NCBI GenBank assembly: GCA_016763215.1
Contig: JAESUF010000382.1
Location: 1-6,318, forward strand
Source: Flavobacteriaceae bacterium
GTDB lineage: Bacteria; Bacteroidota; Bacteroidia; Flavobacteriales; Flavobacteriaceae
DNA length: 6,318 nucleotides
Direction of reading: 5' to 3'
Shown: in pieces, positions 1-6,318 of the stretch
Position numbering within the stretch: the stretch's first letter is position 1
How the letters are laid out: each line of letters opens with the position of its first letter
The notes under the pieces: generated by a model
Seen by the model: the letters and a program-made list of their open reading frames with translations, nothing else
Told to the model about the DNA's origin: nothing
The model's database searches: none
Made by a program: the position numbers and the translations under genes

Positions 1-632
1 ACAGAAAAGATATTTTAGCATCGAAAAAAACACAGGAGGCATTGAAACTACAATTGGATCTAGCTGAGAATAATAAGAAAGCTCAAATAGATCTAACAGG
101 CTTTCTAAATTATGGAGGGATGAATATGGGAAACGGTTTAAATAGAGCTATAGCAACGTTTACAAGAAACGAAGGAAGGAGTTTTGGGTATGGGATTAGT
201 TTAAATTTCTCATTCCCAATCAATAATAATCTAGCACAAGGTTCATATATACAAAATGAAGTAGCACTTAAAGATCAACAGATAGCTAATAATGATTTAC
301 AAAGAAATATACGCTTAAATGTTTCTATTGCATTAAACGATCTGGATAAAAGTGTACAAGTATTAAAAAAGGCTCAAGAGTCTCTTAATTTTTATCAAAA
401 AGTCTTCAATAATGAGCAGGTGAAATTTAAAAATGGTTTAACCATTTTATTAAACCTAATACAGTTTCAAGAACGATTAACTTTTGCTGAGTTGGAATAT
501 TTACAAGCCCATCAACAGTTTGCTTCAGCTATCATTAATCTTCGATACGAAACTGGGACATTGTTAATTAACAAGAAAGGAGCTTCAGGAATTGACAAAA
601 AATTATTTTACACAATCCCTAATTATAATTAA
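1..632 (+). CDS. TolC-family outer membrane efflux protein, C-terminal part (5' truncated)
   Basis: This is the C-terminal part of an outer-membrane channel of the TolC/OEP family, which forms the exit duct for HlyD-linked ABC exporters. The frame is open from base 3 at the window edge (reading RKDILASKKTQEALK), so the TTG at 42 is an internal Leu codon and not a start; the true start is upstream of the window. The opening resembles the R-x-D-I-x-A-x helix start of TolC repeats. It is followed by a segment like the transmembrane beta-strands (SFGYGISLNFSFPI, about bases 180-225), then a long amphipathic helical stretch rich in Gln, Leu, Asn and Lys, ending in RYETGTLL, which resembles the usual LNYATG-type end of the family. 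The stop is at 630-632, 19 bases before the HlyD-type gene, which fits one operon. The family call is firm. Assignment to this particular exporter rests on position. Confidence 0.86.
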   Translation, partial: RKDILASKKTQEALKLQLDLAENNKKAQIDLTGFLNYGGMNMGNGLNRAIATFTRNEGRSFGYGISLNFSFPINNNLAQGSYIQNEVALKDQQIANNDLQRNIRLNVSIALNDLDKSVQVLKKAQESLNFYQKVFNNEQVKFKNGLTILLNLIQFQERLTFAELEYLQAHQQFASAIINLRYETGTLLINKKGASGIDKKLFYTIPNYN

Positions 633-651
633 TTATTAAAAAACAGATAAC

Positions 652-1914
652 ATGGCAGCAGGATTTTATAGAAAAGCAGCATTAGAGAAGCTTTCTACAC
701 CAGAGAAATTAGATCAACTTATTAAAGTTACTAGTCCAAAAGGGTGGATTGCATTAGTTACCATAGCGATCGTTTTAGGAACAGCTATAACTTGGTCTTT
801 TTTTGGTAATGTTAAAACAAAATTAAATGTAGTCGGTGTACTATTAGGTGGGGAAATCCACGAAGTCGTTGCTACATCACAAGGACAACTCATCAGTCTT
901 AATGTAAATATTGGAGATACAATAAAAGAAGGAAGTATTATTGCTATTATTGAACAACCTGAACTGTTTCAACAAATTGAAGAGGTAAAAGCCTCTCTTA
1001 AAGAAAGAAAGTTCGATTTGAAACAATTATTATCTTATGGTAATCAAGATACTCGTTTACAAGGTGAATTAATTCAGCAACAAAGAAATACTATTAAGTT
1101 ACAAATACAATCTGAAAATAAAAAATTAGAATTTTTAAGGAATCAATTAGAAACAGAAAAAGACTTACTTAGACAGGGGCTCATTACAAAACCCCAAGTT
1201 GTTAATACCGAACAACAAATTGAAACAGCTAAAAATGCTATTGAACGTTTTAAAGGTCAAATGGTGCAAACTTCAAGTCAAAAACTAAATATTAGGTTTG
1301 ATTTGCAACAAAAAATCAACATAAACAAACAACGCATCTCAGAAACACAAAGGCGATTAAAACATTTGGAAGAACGTTTCGACATACAAACAAACATAAG
1401 AAGTTCTTATGCTGGAGAAGTCGTTGAAGTATTATCAGATACAGGTATCATCGTTATGCAAGGAACGCCTTTATTTAAACTTAAAAATCAAAATCAAACT
1501 TCGGGTAATAAATTAAGAGGTGTTTTATACATTCCTTCCCAAGATGGAAAGAAAATTAAAAAAGGGATGGAAGCTTTGGTTGTGCCTTCAACTGTTCAAC
1601 CACAAGAGTATGGTTTCATGATAGGAAAGGTTACTTACGTTTCAGATTTCCCTATTACACAAAAAGGGATGATGATGACTGTAAAAAATGATCAGTTAGT
1701 ACAAGGTTTATTATCAATGGGAGCTCTTTTTGAAGTATATGTAGAATTTGAAAAAGATGAAGAAGCATTTAGTGGATTTAAGTGGACTTCAGCCAAAGGC
1801 CCTGAAATAGCAATTAACGAAGGGACTTCTTGTATGGGGAAGATAACTGTTAAAACAGAACCTCCTGTAACAATAATTGTACCTGCTTTAAAGAAATTCT
1901 TTGACCTATATTAA
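652..1914 (+). CDS. NHLM-type bacteriocin system secretion protein, HlyD family membrane fusion protein
   Basis: This 420-residue periplasmic adaptor would link the inner-membrane ABC transporters to the TolC-like channel. The N-terminus (FYRKAALEKLSTPEKLDQL then VTSPKGW, residues 5-32) matches the conserved opening I know from NHLM-system HlyD proteins. One membrane helix follows at about 32-51. A biotinyl-lipoyl-like half motif lies at about 70-102 (HEVVATSQGQL, NVNIGDTIKEG), a long Gln/Lys/Glu-rich coiled-coil hairpin at about 104-245, the second lipoyl half at about 249-280 (SSYAGEVVEVLSDTG), and a beta-barrel/membrane-proximal region to the end. Length is normal for the family and there is no break. 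The ATG at 652 is preferred because the conserved N-terminal motif begins at once; its leader is A-rich with no clear Shine-Dalgarno. It sits 12 bases before the C39 transporter gene, implying co-transcription. Confidence 0.93.
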   Translation: MAAGFYRKAALEKLSTPEKLDQLIKVTSPKGWIALVTIAIVLGTAITWSFFGNVKTKLNVVGVLLGGEIHEVVATSQGQLISLNVNIGDTIKEGSIIAIIEQPELFQQIEEVKASLKERKFDLKQLLSYGNQDTRLQGELIQQQRNTIKLQIQSENKKLEFLRNQLETEKDLLRQGLITKPQVVNTEQQIETAKNAIERFKGQMVQTSSQKLNIRFDLQQKININKQRISETQRRLKHLEERFDIQTNIRSSYAGEVVEVLSDTGIIVMQGTPLFKLKNQNQTSGNKLRGVLYIPSQDGKKIKKGMEALVVPSTVQPQEYGFMIGKVTYVSDFPITQKGMMMTVKNDQLVQGLLSMGALFEVYVEFEKDEEAFSGFKWTSAKGPEIAINEGTSCMGKITVKTEPPVTIIVPALKKFFDLY

Positions 1915-1926
1915 TCCTTAGGAACC

Positions 1927-4125
1927 ATGAGCAAGAAGACAGAATCCATTATAGAAAAACAAGCACGCCCTGTAAAAACACCAACGATTTTACAAATGGA
2001 AGGTGTAGAATGTGGTGCTGCTGCATTAAGTATTATTCTTGGGTACTATGGGAAATTTGTTCCGCTAGAAAAGTTAAGAATTGCTTGTGGTGTTTCAAGA
2101 GATGGATTAAAAGCATCAAACATCTTAAAAGCAGCAAGAGAATATGGATTAGAGGCAAAAGGTTATGCAAAATCTATAGAAAAATTAATGCAGTTGGAAA
2201 TGCCTGCCATTATATTTTGGAACTTCAATCATTTTCTTGTTATTGAAGGATTTACTAAAAGCAAGGTTTATTTAAGCGATCCTGCACAAGGCAGGTATCA
2301 TGTTAGTCATCAAGAATTTGACGATGCTTTCACTGGTGTTGTCATGACATTTAAACCAGGAGAAAACTTTGAAAAAGGGAATGAGAAAAAAGGACTAATT
2401 AGCTCACTTTCTTCAAGAGTTAAACATTCAAAACTAAGCATCACATATATTATTATAGCTAGTTTATTCTTAGTTATTCCTGGGCTAGTAATTCCTTCTT
2501 TTACTAAAATATTTATTGACAAATACCTAATCAATGGGATTTCAGAATTCATTATGCCTTTGCTTTTAGTAATGGGTGGAATGTTACTTATTAACTCTAT
2601 ACTGATCTATTTACAACAATATTATTTATTACGATTAGAAACAAAATTAGCCCTTAGTACATCCAGCAAGTTTCTATGGCATGTATTTCATTTACCAATT
2701 GAATTTTTCACACAACGCTATAGCGGTGAAATAGGGAATAGAGTCTCGTTAAACGATAAAGTTGCAAAATTATTAAGTGGTGATTTAGCAAATTCAGCTT
2801 TAAATGTAATTGTAGTGATATTCTATGCACTACTTATGTTTTCTTACGATGTAATGTTAACTGTAATAGGTATCGCAATGGCTACTTTGAATATAGTAGC
2901 GTTACAGCTTGTTTCCAGAGCACGTAAAGATGGAAATCGCCGCTTCATAAATGAAAATGGTAAACTTTTAGGAACCACCACCTCCGGAATTAGTATGATT
3001 GAAACTTTAAAAGCTTCTGGAAGAGAAAATGATTTCTTTACAACTTGGACAGGTTACTTAGCTAAGGTAATGAATGCACAACAAGAGTTAGGCTGGCTTA
3101 CCACTAAACTTAATGTTATTCCTCCATTATTAATGTCTTTAACAACAACAATTATTTTAGGTGCTGGTGCCATGCGAGTAATGGATGGTCAAATGACATT
3201 AGGAATGTTAGTTGCCTTTTTATACTTAATGAATAACTTCATGGGGCCAGTAAACCAGTTGGTCAGAGTTGGAAGTTTACTTCAAGAAACTGAAGGTGAT
3301 ATGGGACGAATTGATGATGTTTTAAACTATGAAATCGCAAGCGAGTTCGATGAAAAAACAGCAATCAATAATAATAATAATATTACGGAAGAAAACTTAA
3401 ATAAACTCACAGGACATTTTGAAATGAAAAATATAACCTTTGGTTATAATACAACTATGGATGCCTTAATTCAAGATTTTAGTTTAAGCTTAAATCCAGG
3501 TAGTAGAGTTGCACTTGTTGGTGGATCTGGTAGCGGAAAATCTACCATTGCTAGGTTAGCGTCTGGGCTCTATAATCCTTGGGAAGGAGAGATCCTTTTT
3601 GACCATAAATTAAGAAAAGATATTCCAAGACATATTATTACTCAATCTGTTGCAGTAATAGACCAAGAAGTATTGATGTTTAAAGGTTCAATACAAGAAA
3701 ATATAGCTTTTTGGGATCCGAAAATCCCTGAAAAACATATCATTCAATCTGCTCGTGATGCTGCTATTCATGATGTCGTTGCTGCTAGAACTAATGCTTA
3801 CGATAGTGAAGTAATGGAACGAGGTGCCAATTTTAGTGGTGGACAAAGACAACGATTAGAAATTGCAAGAGCTTTGGCTTTAAACCCTTCTATTTTAATT
3901 ATGGATGAAGCAACAAGTGCTTTAGATCCAAAATCTGAAAAGATTGTCATGGATAATATTAGAAAACGTGGATGTACTTGTTTAATAGTTGCTCATAGGT
4001 TAAGTACAATTATGGATTGTGATGAAATAATTGTTATGGAATTTGGAAAAATTGTAGAACGTGGAGCTCATCAAGAGTTAATGAATAGAAATGGTGTTTA
4101 TGCACAATTAATTGATTCAAAATAA
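1927..4125 (+). CDS. NHLM-type bacteriocin export ABC transporter, C39 peptidase/permease/ATPase
   Basis: This 732-residue inner-membrane exporter is expected to remove a double-glycine-type leader from a peptide and pump out the core using ATP. The C39 peptidase domain (about 18-150) keeps the catalytic set: Cys29 in MEGVECGAA, His102 in NFNHFLVIEGF and Asp118 in LSDPAQG. Six membrane helices follow, at about 170-190, 208-230, 283-303, 306-330, 397-417 and 422-442. The ATPase domain (about 500-732) is complete: Walker A GGSGSGKST with Lys538, Q-loop Gln580, signature FSGGQ with SGGQ at 637-640, Walker B ILIMDE at 656-661, D-loop SALD and switch His690. An Asn-rich linker (five AAT codons) joins the two halves. 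AGGA at 1920-1923 lies 3 bases before the ATG, which is close for a ribosome site. All catalytic residues are present, so the protein should be active. The substrate is unknown because no precursor gene is in the window. Confidence 0.96.
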   Translation: MSKKTESIIEKQARPVKTPTILQMEGVECGAAALSIILGYYGKFVPLEKLRIACGVSRDGLKASNILKAAREYGLEAKGYAKSIEKLMQLEMPAIIFWNFNHFLVIEGFTKSKVYLSDPAQGRYHVSHQEFDDAFTGVVMTFKPGENFEKGNEKKGLISSLSSRVKHSKLSITYIIIASLFLVIPGLVIPSFTKIFIDKYLINGISEFIMPLLLVMGGMLLINSILIYLQQYYLLRLETKLALSTSSKFLWHVFHLPIEFFTQRYSGEIGNRVSLNDKVAKLLSGDLANSALNVIVVIFYALLMFSYDVMLTVIGIAMATLNIVALQLVSRARKDGNRRFINENGKLLGTTTSGISMIETLKASGRENDFFTTWTGYLAKVMNAQQELGWLTTKLNVIPPLLMSLTTTIILGAGAMRVMDGQMTLGMLVAFLYLMNNFMGPVNQLVRVGSLLQETEGDMGRIDDVLNYEIASEFDEKTAINNNNNITEENLNKLTGHFEMKNITFGYNTTMDALIQDFSLSLNPGSRVALVGGSGSGKSTIARLASGLYNPWEGEILFDHKLRKDIPRHIITQSVAVIDQEVLMFKGSIQENIAFWDPKIPEKHIIQSARDAAIHDVVAARTNAYDSEVMERGANFSGGQRQRLEIARALALNPSILIMDEATSALDPKSEKIVMDNIRKRGCTCLIVAHRLSTIMDCDEIIVMEFGKIVERGAHQELMNRNGVYAQLIDSK
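3367..3381 (+). repeat. (AAT)5 trinucleotide run coding for poly-Asn
   Basis: Five consecutive AAT codons encode Asn481-Asn485 in the linker between the membrane and ATPase domains of the C39 transporter. The run is in frame, so loss or gain of a unit would only change linker length. It is the only clean short tandem repeat noticed in the window. Confidence 0.8.
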
Positions 4126-4133
4126 TCGTAAAT

Positions 4134-4204
4134 ATGTTTGAAAATAAAAAATAAGGTTAGACGCAAACCAATCCTTAGTTCTAAAAGAATATGATCGGTT
4201 TTGG
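4134..4204 (+). other. Displaced N-terminal codons of the second ABC gene, with -1-type frameshift at an A6 run
   Basis: An ATG at 4134, 8 bases after the preceding stop, opens a frame that reads MFENKK and stops at TAA 4152-4154. The frame of the downstream protein is open from 4148 and reads KIRLDANQSLVLKEYDRFW straight into Met at 4205, but it contains no ATG, GTG or TTG before 4205 and a stop lies at 4145-4147. The two frames can only be joined across 4148-4151, inside the AAAAAA run at 4146-4151. One extra A would give MFENKKIRLDANQ. The residues before 4205 look like the usual start of NHLM permeases (a short lead, then W-x-x-x-S-G-E-V-D-x-F), so this stretch was very probably coding. 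A sequence error, a real mutation, or slippage on the A run would each explain it. Confidence 0.75.
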
Positions 4205-5845
4205 ATGATTACTTCAGGAGAAGTTGATGTTTTTTATGTTAACATAGGTGAAAATGGAGACTATCTGAGTACTTTAAAATACTTGTATAGTGCAAAAGCA
4301 GGGGAGCTATTATTCAGCTTAATGACTTCAGAAAATAAACAAGGTGAAAATTACAAGTTAATTGCCATTAGTAAAGGAGCTTCTGTAGTTGTAATAAATA
4401 AAAATAAATTGTTAGAAATCAACCATCTTTTTTTAAAAAGCATGATTGATAAATGGGTCTTAAAAACTACTTCCCGGATACAACAAACGAATAGCCCAAG
4501 AATATATACAACTATAGAACCGTCTAAGGGCATCTCTTTAAAAAAAGGCACTATAGCATATCCTTCAAAAGGGTTGTTATGGTGTTCATTAATAAAAGGA
4601 GAATATAGTTTGTATTCAGAAAACAAGTTATTAACTTCTGATTCAGAGTTTAATTATCCATTTGCAGTTTCAAAAAATTTATGGATAAAAGCGTTATCGG
4701 ATGATATCGAAATAAGAGTTTTAAACACAAAAGAAGCTCTTAAAGATGAAATAGATTTTATGCGTGCATTGAATAACTTACAAAGTTACCTGTACACTAA
4801 AATGCTTAAAAACAACACCTCAGAAATAGAAGAAGAGAAAAATCGGATAAAGGAAAAAGTAACATCTGAAGCATTTAATTTAGAGAATACATTAGAAGAA
4901 CTACGAACAATTGTAGTTGGAAAAAAGGACAAAAGCATTGCGTTACCTACAAATAGTAAAAACTTAAATAATGACTTATTTTCAACCTGTCAATTAATTG
5001 GAGATGCTGTTGGATTTCAATTTGAGGCTCCAAAGTTTATGGAATCTTATAAAAATAGTACAACAAACCAATTATATGCTATTGCCCAATCTTCAAAAGT
5101 TAGAGTTAGAAAAATAATCCTCCGAGGGACATGGTGGAAAGAGGAAAACGGCCATTTATTGGCCTTTCACAAAAAAGATAAAAGACCAGTTGCACTTATT
5201 CAAAACTCACCTAATAGTTACTTTATAAAGGATGTATCAACAGCTGAAGAACAAAAGGTAGACTTTAAAATTGCAGAACAATTAGAACCTATATGTTATA
5301 TGATTTTTTATGGGTTTAATGACACCATGACATCCATAAAAAAAATAGGTGGTTTTGCTGCGAAAGGATTAAAAAAAGACTCTAAACACTTAATACTTGC
5401 AGCATTATTTGGAAGCATAATAGGTCTATTAGTACCTATTCTATCAGGAGTTATGTTTGATGATGTTATTCCTTCCGCTGATAAATCATTGCATGTTGAA
5501 GTATTTGCCATTATGTTGATGATCGGTTTGGTTTCAGCTGGATTACAACTTGTTCAGGGAGTATTACTACTTAGAGTCGAGTCGAAATCAAGCATTAACT
5601 TACAAGCGGGTGTAATGGATCACTTATTAAGATTACCGGTAACGTTTTTCAAGAAATTTTCTGCAGGAGATCTTACAAATAGAGCTTTAAGTATCAATGC
5701 TATCCGTCAAATACTCTCCAGTACAGTAATGACCGCTGTATTAAGCGGAGCTTTCTCATTTGTGAATTTAGGTTTGTTGTTTTATTACAAATCTAGCCTT
5801 GCATGGATAGGACTTAGTTTAGCGGGTATAGCTGTTGTATTATGA
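4205..5845 (+). CDS. NHLM-type bacteriocin export ABC transporter permease/ATPase subunit, N-terminal fragment
   Basis: This 546-codon fragment is the front of the second ABC protein of the exporter, normally a single chain ending in an ATPase domain. In order it holds a cyclic-nucleotide-binding-like barrel (about 1-95: ITSGEVDVFYVN, AGELLFSL, YKLIAIS), a second barrel-like stretch (about 96-175, with SKGLLWCSLIKGEYSLY and LWIKALSDD), a charged helical segment (about 178-245), the family region with RGTWW at 307-311 and RPVALI at 327-332, then membrane helices at about 395-418, 432-455, 505-527 and the first part of a fourth from 530. It stops at TGA 5843-5845 in mid-helix. The Met at 4205 is only the first ATG in frame; the real N-terminus is probably ATG 4134 in another frame. 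The fragment alone lacks half the membrane domain and the ATPase, so it should not work as a transporter unless the downstream part is joined to it or made separately. Confidence 0.86.
   Translation: MITSGEVDVFYVNIGENGDYLSTLKYLYSAKAGELLFSLMTSENKQGENYKLIAISKGASVVVINKNKLLEINHLFLKSMIDKWVLKTTSRIQQTNSPRIYTTIEPSKGISLKKGTIAYPSKGLLWCSLIKGEYSLYSENKLLTSDSEFNYPFAVSKNLWIKALSDDIEIRVLNTKEALKDEIDFMRALNNLQSYLYTKMLKNNTSEIEEEKNRIKEKVTSEAFNLENTLEELRTIVVGKKDKSIALPTNSKNLNNDLFSTCQLIGDAVGFQFEAPKFMESYKNSTTNQLYAIAQSSKVRVRKIILRGTWWKEENGHLLAFHKKDKRPVALIQNSPNSYFIKDVSTAEEQKVDFKIAEQLEPICYMIFYGFNDTMTSIKKIGGFAAKGLKKDSKHLILAALFGSIIGLLVPILSGVMFDDVIPSADKSLHVEVFAIMLMIGLVSAGLQLVQGVLLLRVESKSSINLQAGVMDHLLRLPVTFFKKFSAGDLTNRALSINAIRQILSSTVMTAVLSGAFSFVNLGLLFYYKSSLAWIGLSLAGIAVVL
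5816..5845 (+). other. Second frameshift junction: TGA/ATG overlap inside membrane helix 4
   Basis: The upstream frame ends LAGIAVVL then TGA at 5843-5845. The frame that carries the rest of the protein is open from 5818 (TAG at 5815-5817) and has an ATG at 5842-5844, giving an ATGA overlap. Because the upstream frame is still hydrophobic and helix-like up to 5842, while the other frame there reads Ser, Gly, Tyr, Ser, Cys, Cys, the break most likely lies at about 5837-5843. One added base would restore a continuous helix 4 (for example VVLLTIIGWMKLKY). There is no obvious slippery heptamer here. Confidence 0.75.
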
Positions 5846-6318
5846 CTATTATAGGTTGGATGAAACTTAAATACGATCGTCAAATTTCTGATATCCAGGG
5901 TGATTTACAAGGTTTTCTATTTGAATTTTTATCAGGTATTACTAAAATAAGGATTACAGGAGGAGAACGTAGAATATTTACTTTATGGGCTTCAAAATTC
6001 TCAAAATTAAAGCAATTGGGGTTTAGATCTGGAAGCTATCAAAATTTTGTGGAAACCTTTAATAGTTCATACCCTCTATTCACTAGTATTTTCTTCTTTG
6101 CTTTTATTTATTATACAGTAAGCAATGCAAGTGCTGTTGGCGCCATGATTTCTGTTGGTGCTTTTATGGCATTTATTAGTGCTTTTAATCAATTTTTAAG
6201 AGACTGCTTAAAAATGAGTATGGCTTTAATTACATCTCTTAATATTATAACACTTTATGAAAGAGTTAAACCTATTTTAGAAGAAACACCAGAGTCGTCA
6301 GAACAAAGTACAGATCCT
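5842..6318 (+). CDS. NHLM-type bacteriocin export ABC transporter permease/ATPase subunit, continuation (membrane domain; 3' truncated by window)
   Basis: This frame is open for 159 codons to the right edge with no stop. It carries the second half of the membrane domain begun in the upstream fragment. MTIIGWMKLKYDRQ finishes helix 4. Next comes the cytoplasmic helix pair (DIQGDLQGFLFEFLSGITKIRITGGERR), the segment that in ABC exporters reaches the ATPase. Helix 5 is near YPLFTSIFFFAFIYYTV and helix 6 near ISVGAFMAFISAFNQFL, followed by the linker YERVKPILEETPE that normally leads into the ATPase domain; that domain would begin outside the window. The ATG at 5842 overlaps the preceding TGA, so re-initiation is formally possible, but a protein starting in mid-helix is unlikely to be the native design. 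It most likely belongs to one gene with the upstream fragment. The preserved family residues show no sign of long decay. Confidence 0.85.
   Translation, partial: MTIIGWMKLKYDRQISDIQGDLQGFLFEFLSGITKIRITGGERRIFTLWASKFSKLKQLGFRSGSYQNFVETFNSSYPLFTSIFFFAFIYYTVSNASAVGAMISVGAFMAFISAFNQFLRDCLKMSMALITSLNIITLYERVKPILEETPESSEQSTDP

Noticed and set aside
42..632. Starting the outer-membrane protein gene at the TTG at 42
   Set aside because: The frame is open to the left window edge and the residues before 42 continue the TolC-like helix, so the gene is simply cut by the window.
2010..2246. Overlapping 78-codon + strand frame inside the C39 transporter
   Set aside because: It is an out-of-frame reading of the conserved peptidase domain, rich in Cys and Trp, with no family resemblance.
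2310..2552. Antisense 80-codon frame
   Set aside because: It lies wholly opposite the conserved transporter gene and shows no start signal or recognisable domain.
4112..4140. Bacteroidota-like promoter: TTG at 4112-4114, 18-base spacer, TATGTTTG at 4133-4140 (fits TAnnTTTG)
   Set aside because: The spacing is acceptable, but the motif overlaps the likely ATG at 4134 inside a tight operon. The same -7 pattern also occurs within coding sequence (TAGGTTTG at 1293-1300), so chance is likely in AT-rich DNA.
4152..4177. Inverted repeat TAAGG (4152-4156) / CCTTA (4173-4177) as a terminator
   Set aside because: It is a 5-bp stem with a 16-base loop and no U-tract, and it lies in what appears to be displaced coding sequence.
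4351..4626. Antisense 91-codon frame
   Set aside because: It is a shadow of the sensor-like domain of the second ABC protein with no supporting signal.
5308..5511. Antisense 67-codon frame
   Set aside because: It lies opposite the first membrane helix region of the second ABC protein and no domain or start signal was seen.

Overview
The window is low in GC and densely coding, with every gene on the + strand and gaps of 8 to 19 bases between adjoining genes. The start sites have weak or no Shine-Dalgarno sequences and A-rich leaders. Together with a TolC-type outer-membrane protein, this points to a Gram-negative Bacteroidota (Flavobacteriia-like) genome. That assignment comes from composition and style, not from a marker gene.

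Layout: (1) bases 1-632 hold the C-terminal part of a TolC-family outer-membrane efflux protein, cut by the left edge. (2) 652-1914 encodes a HlyD-type membrane fusion protein of the NHLM/NHLP bacteriocin-export type. (3) 1927-4125 encodes a complete C39 peptidase / permease / ATPase ABC transporter with all catalytic motifs intact. (4) From 4134 to the right edge lies the partner NHLM-type ABC permease/ATPase. It has a cyclic-nucleotide-binding-like N-terminus and no recognisable active peptidase. Its ATPase domain would lie beyond the window.

Together these genes look like one operon for a trans-envelope exporter of ribosomally made peptides. The C39 transporter would cut a double-glycine-type leader and export the cargo, the second ABC protein would be its partner or regulatory subunit, and the HlyD and TolC proteins would carry the product across the periplasm and outer membrane. 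No precursor peptide or modification enzyme is visible here; these would be expected in flanking DNA.

The main anomaly is that the fourth gene is broken twice, each time by what looks like one missing base. The first break is at an A6 run at 4146-4151, just after the natural start. The second is near 5840, inside the fourth membrane helix, where TGA overlaps ATG as ATGA. The other three genes have no such lesions. Sequencing error, a recent pseudogene, or (for the A6 site) slippage-dependent expression all remain possible.

No RNA genes, CRISPR arrays, insertion sequences or convincing terminators were seen. The only non-coding stretches are short intergenic gaps.
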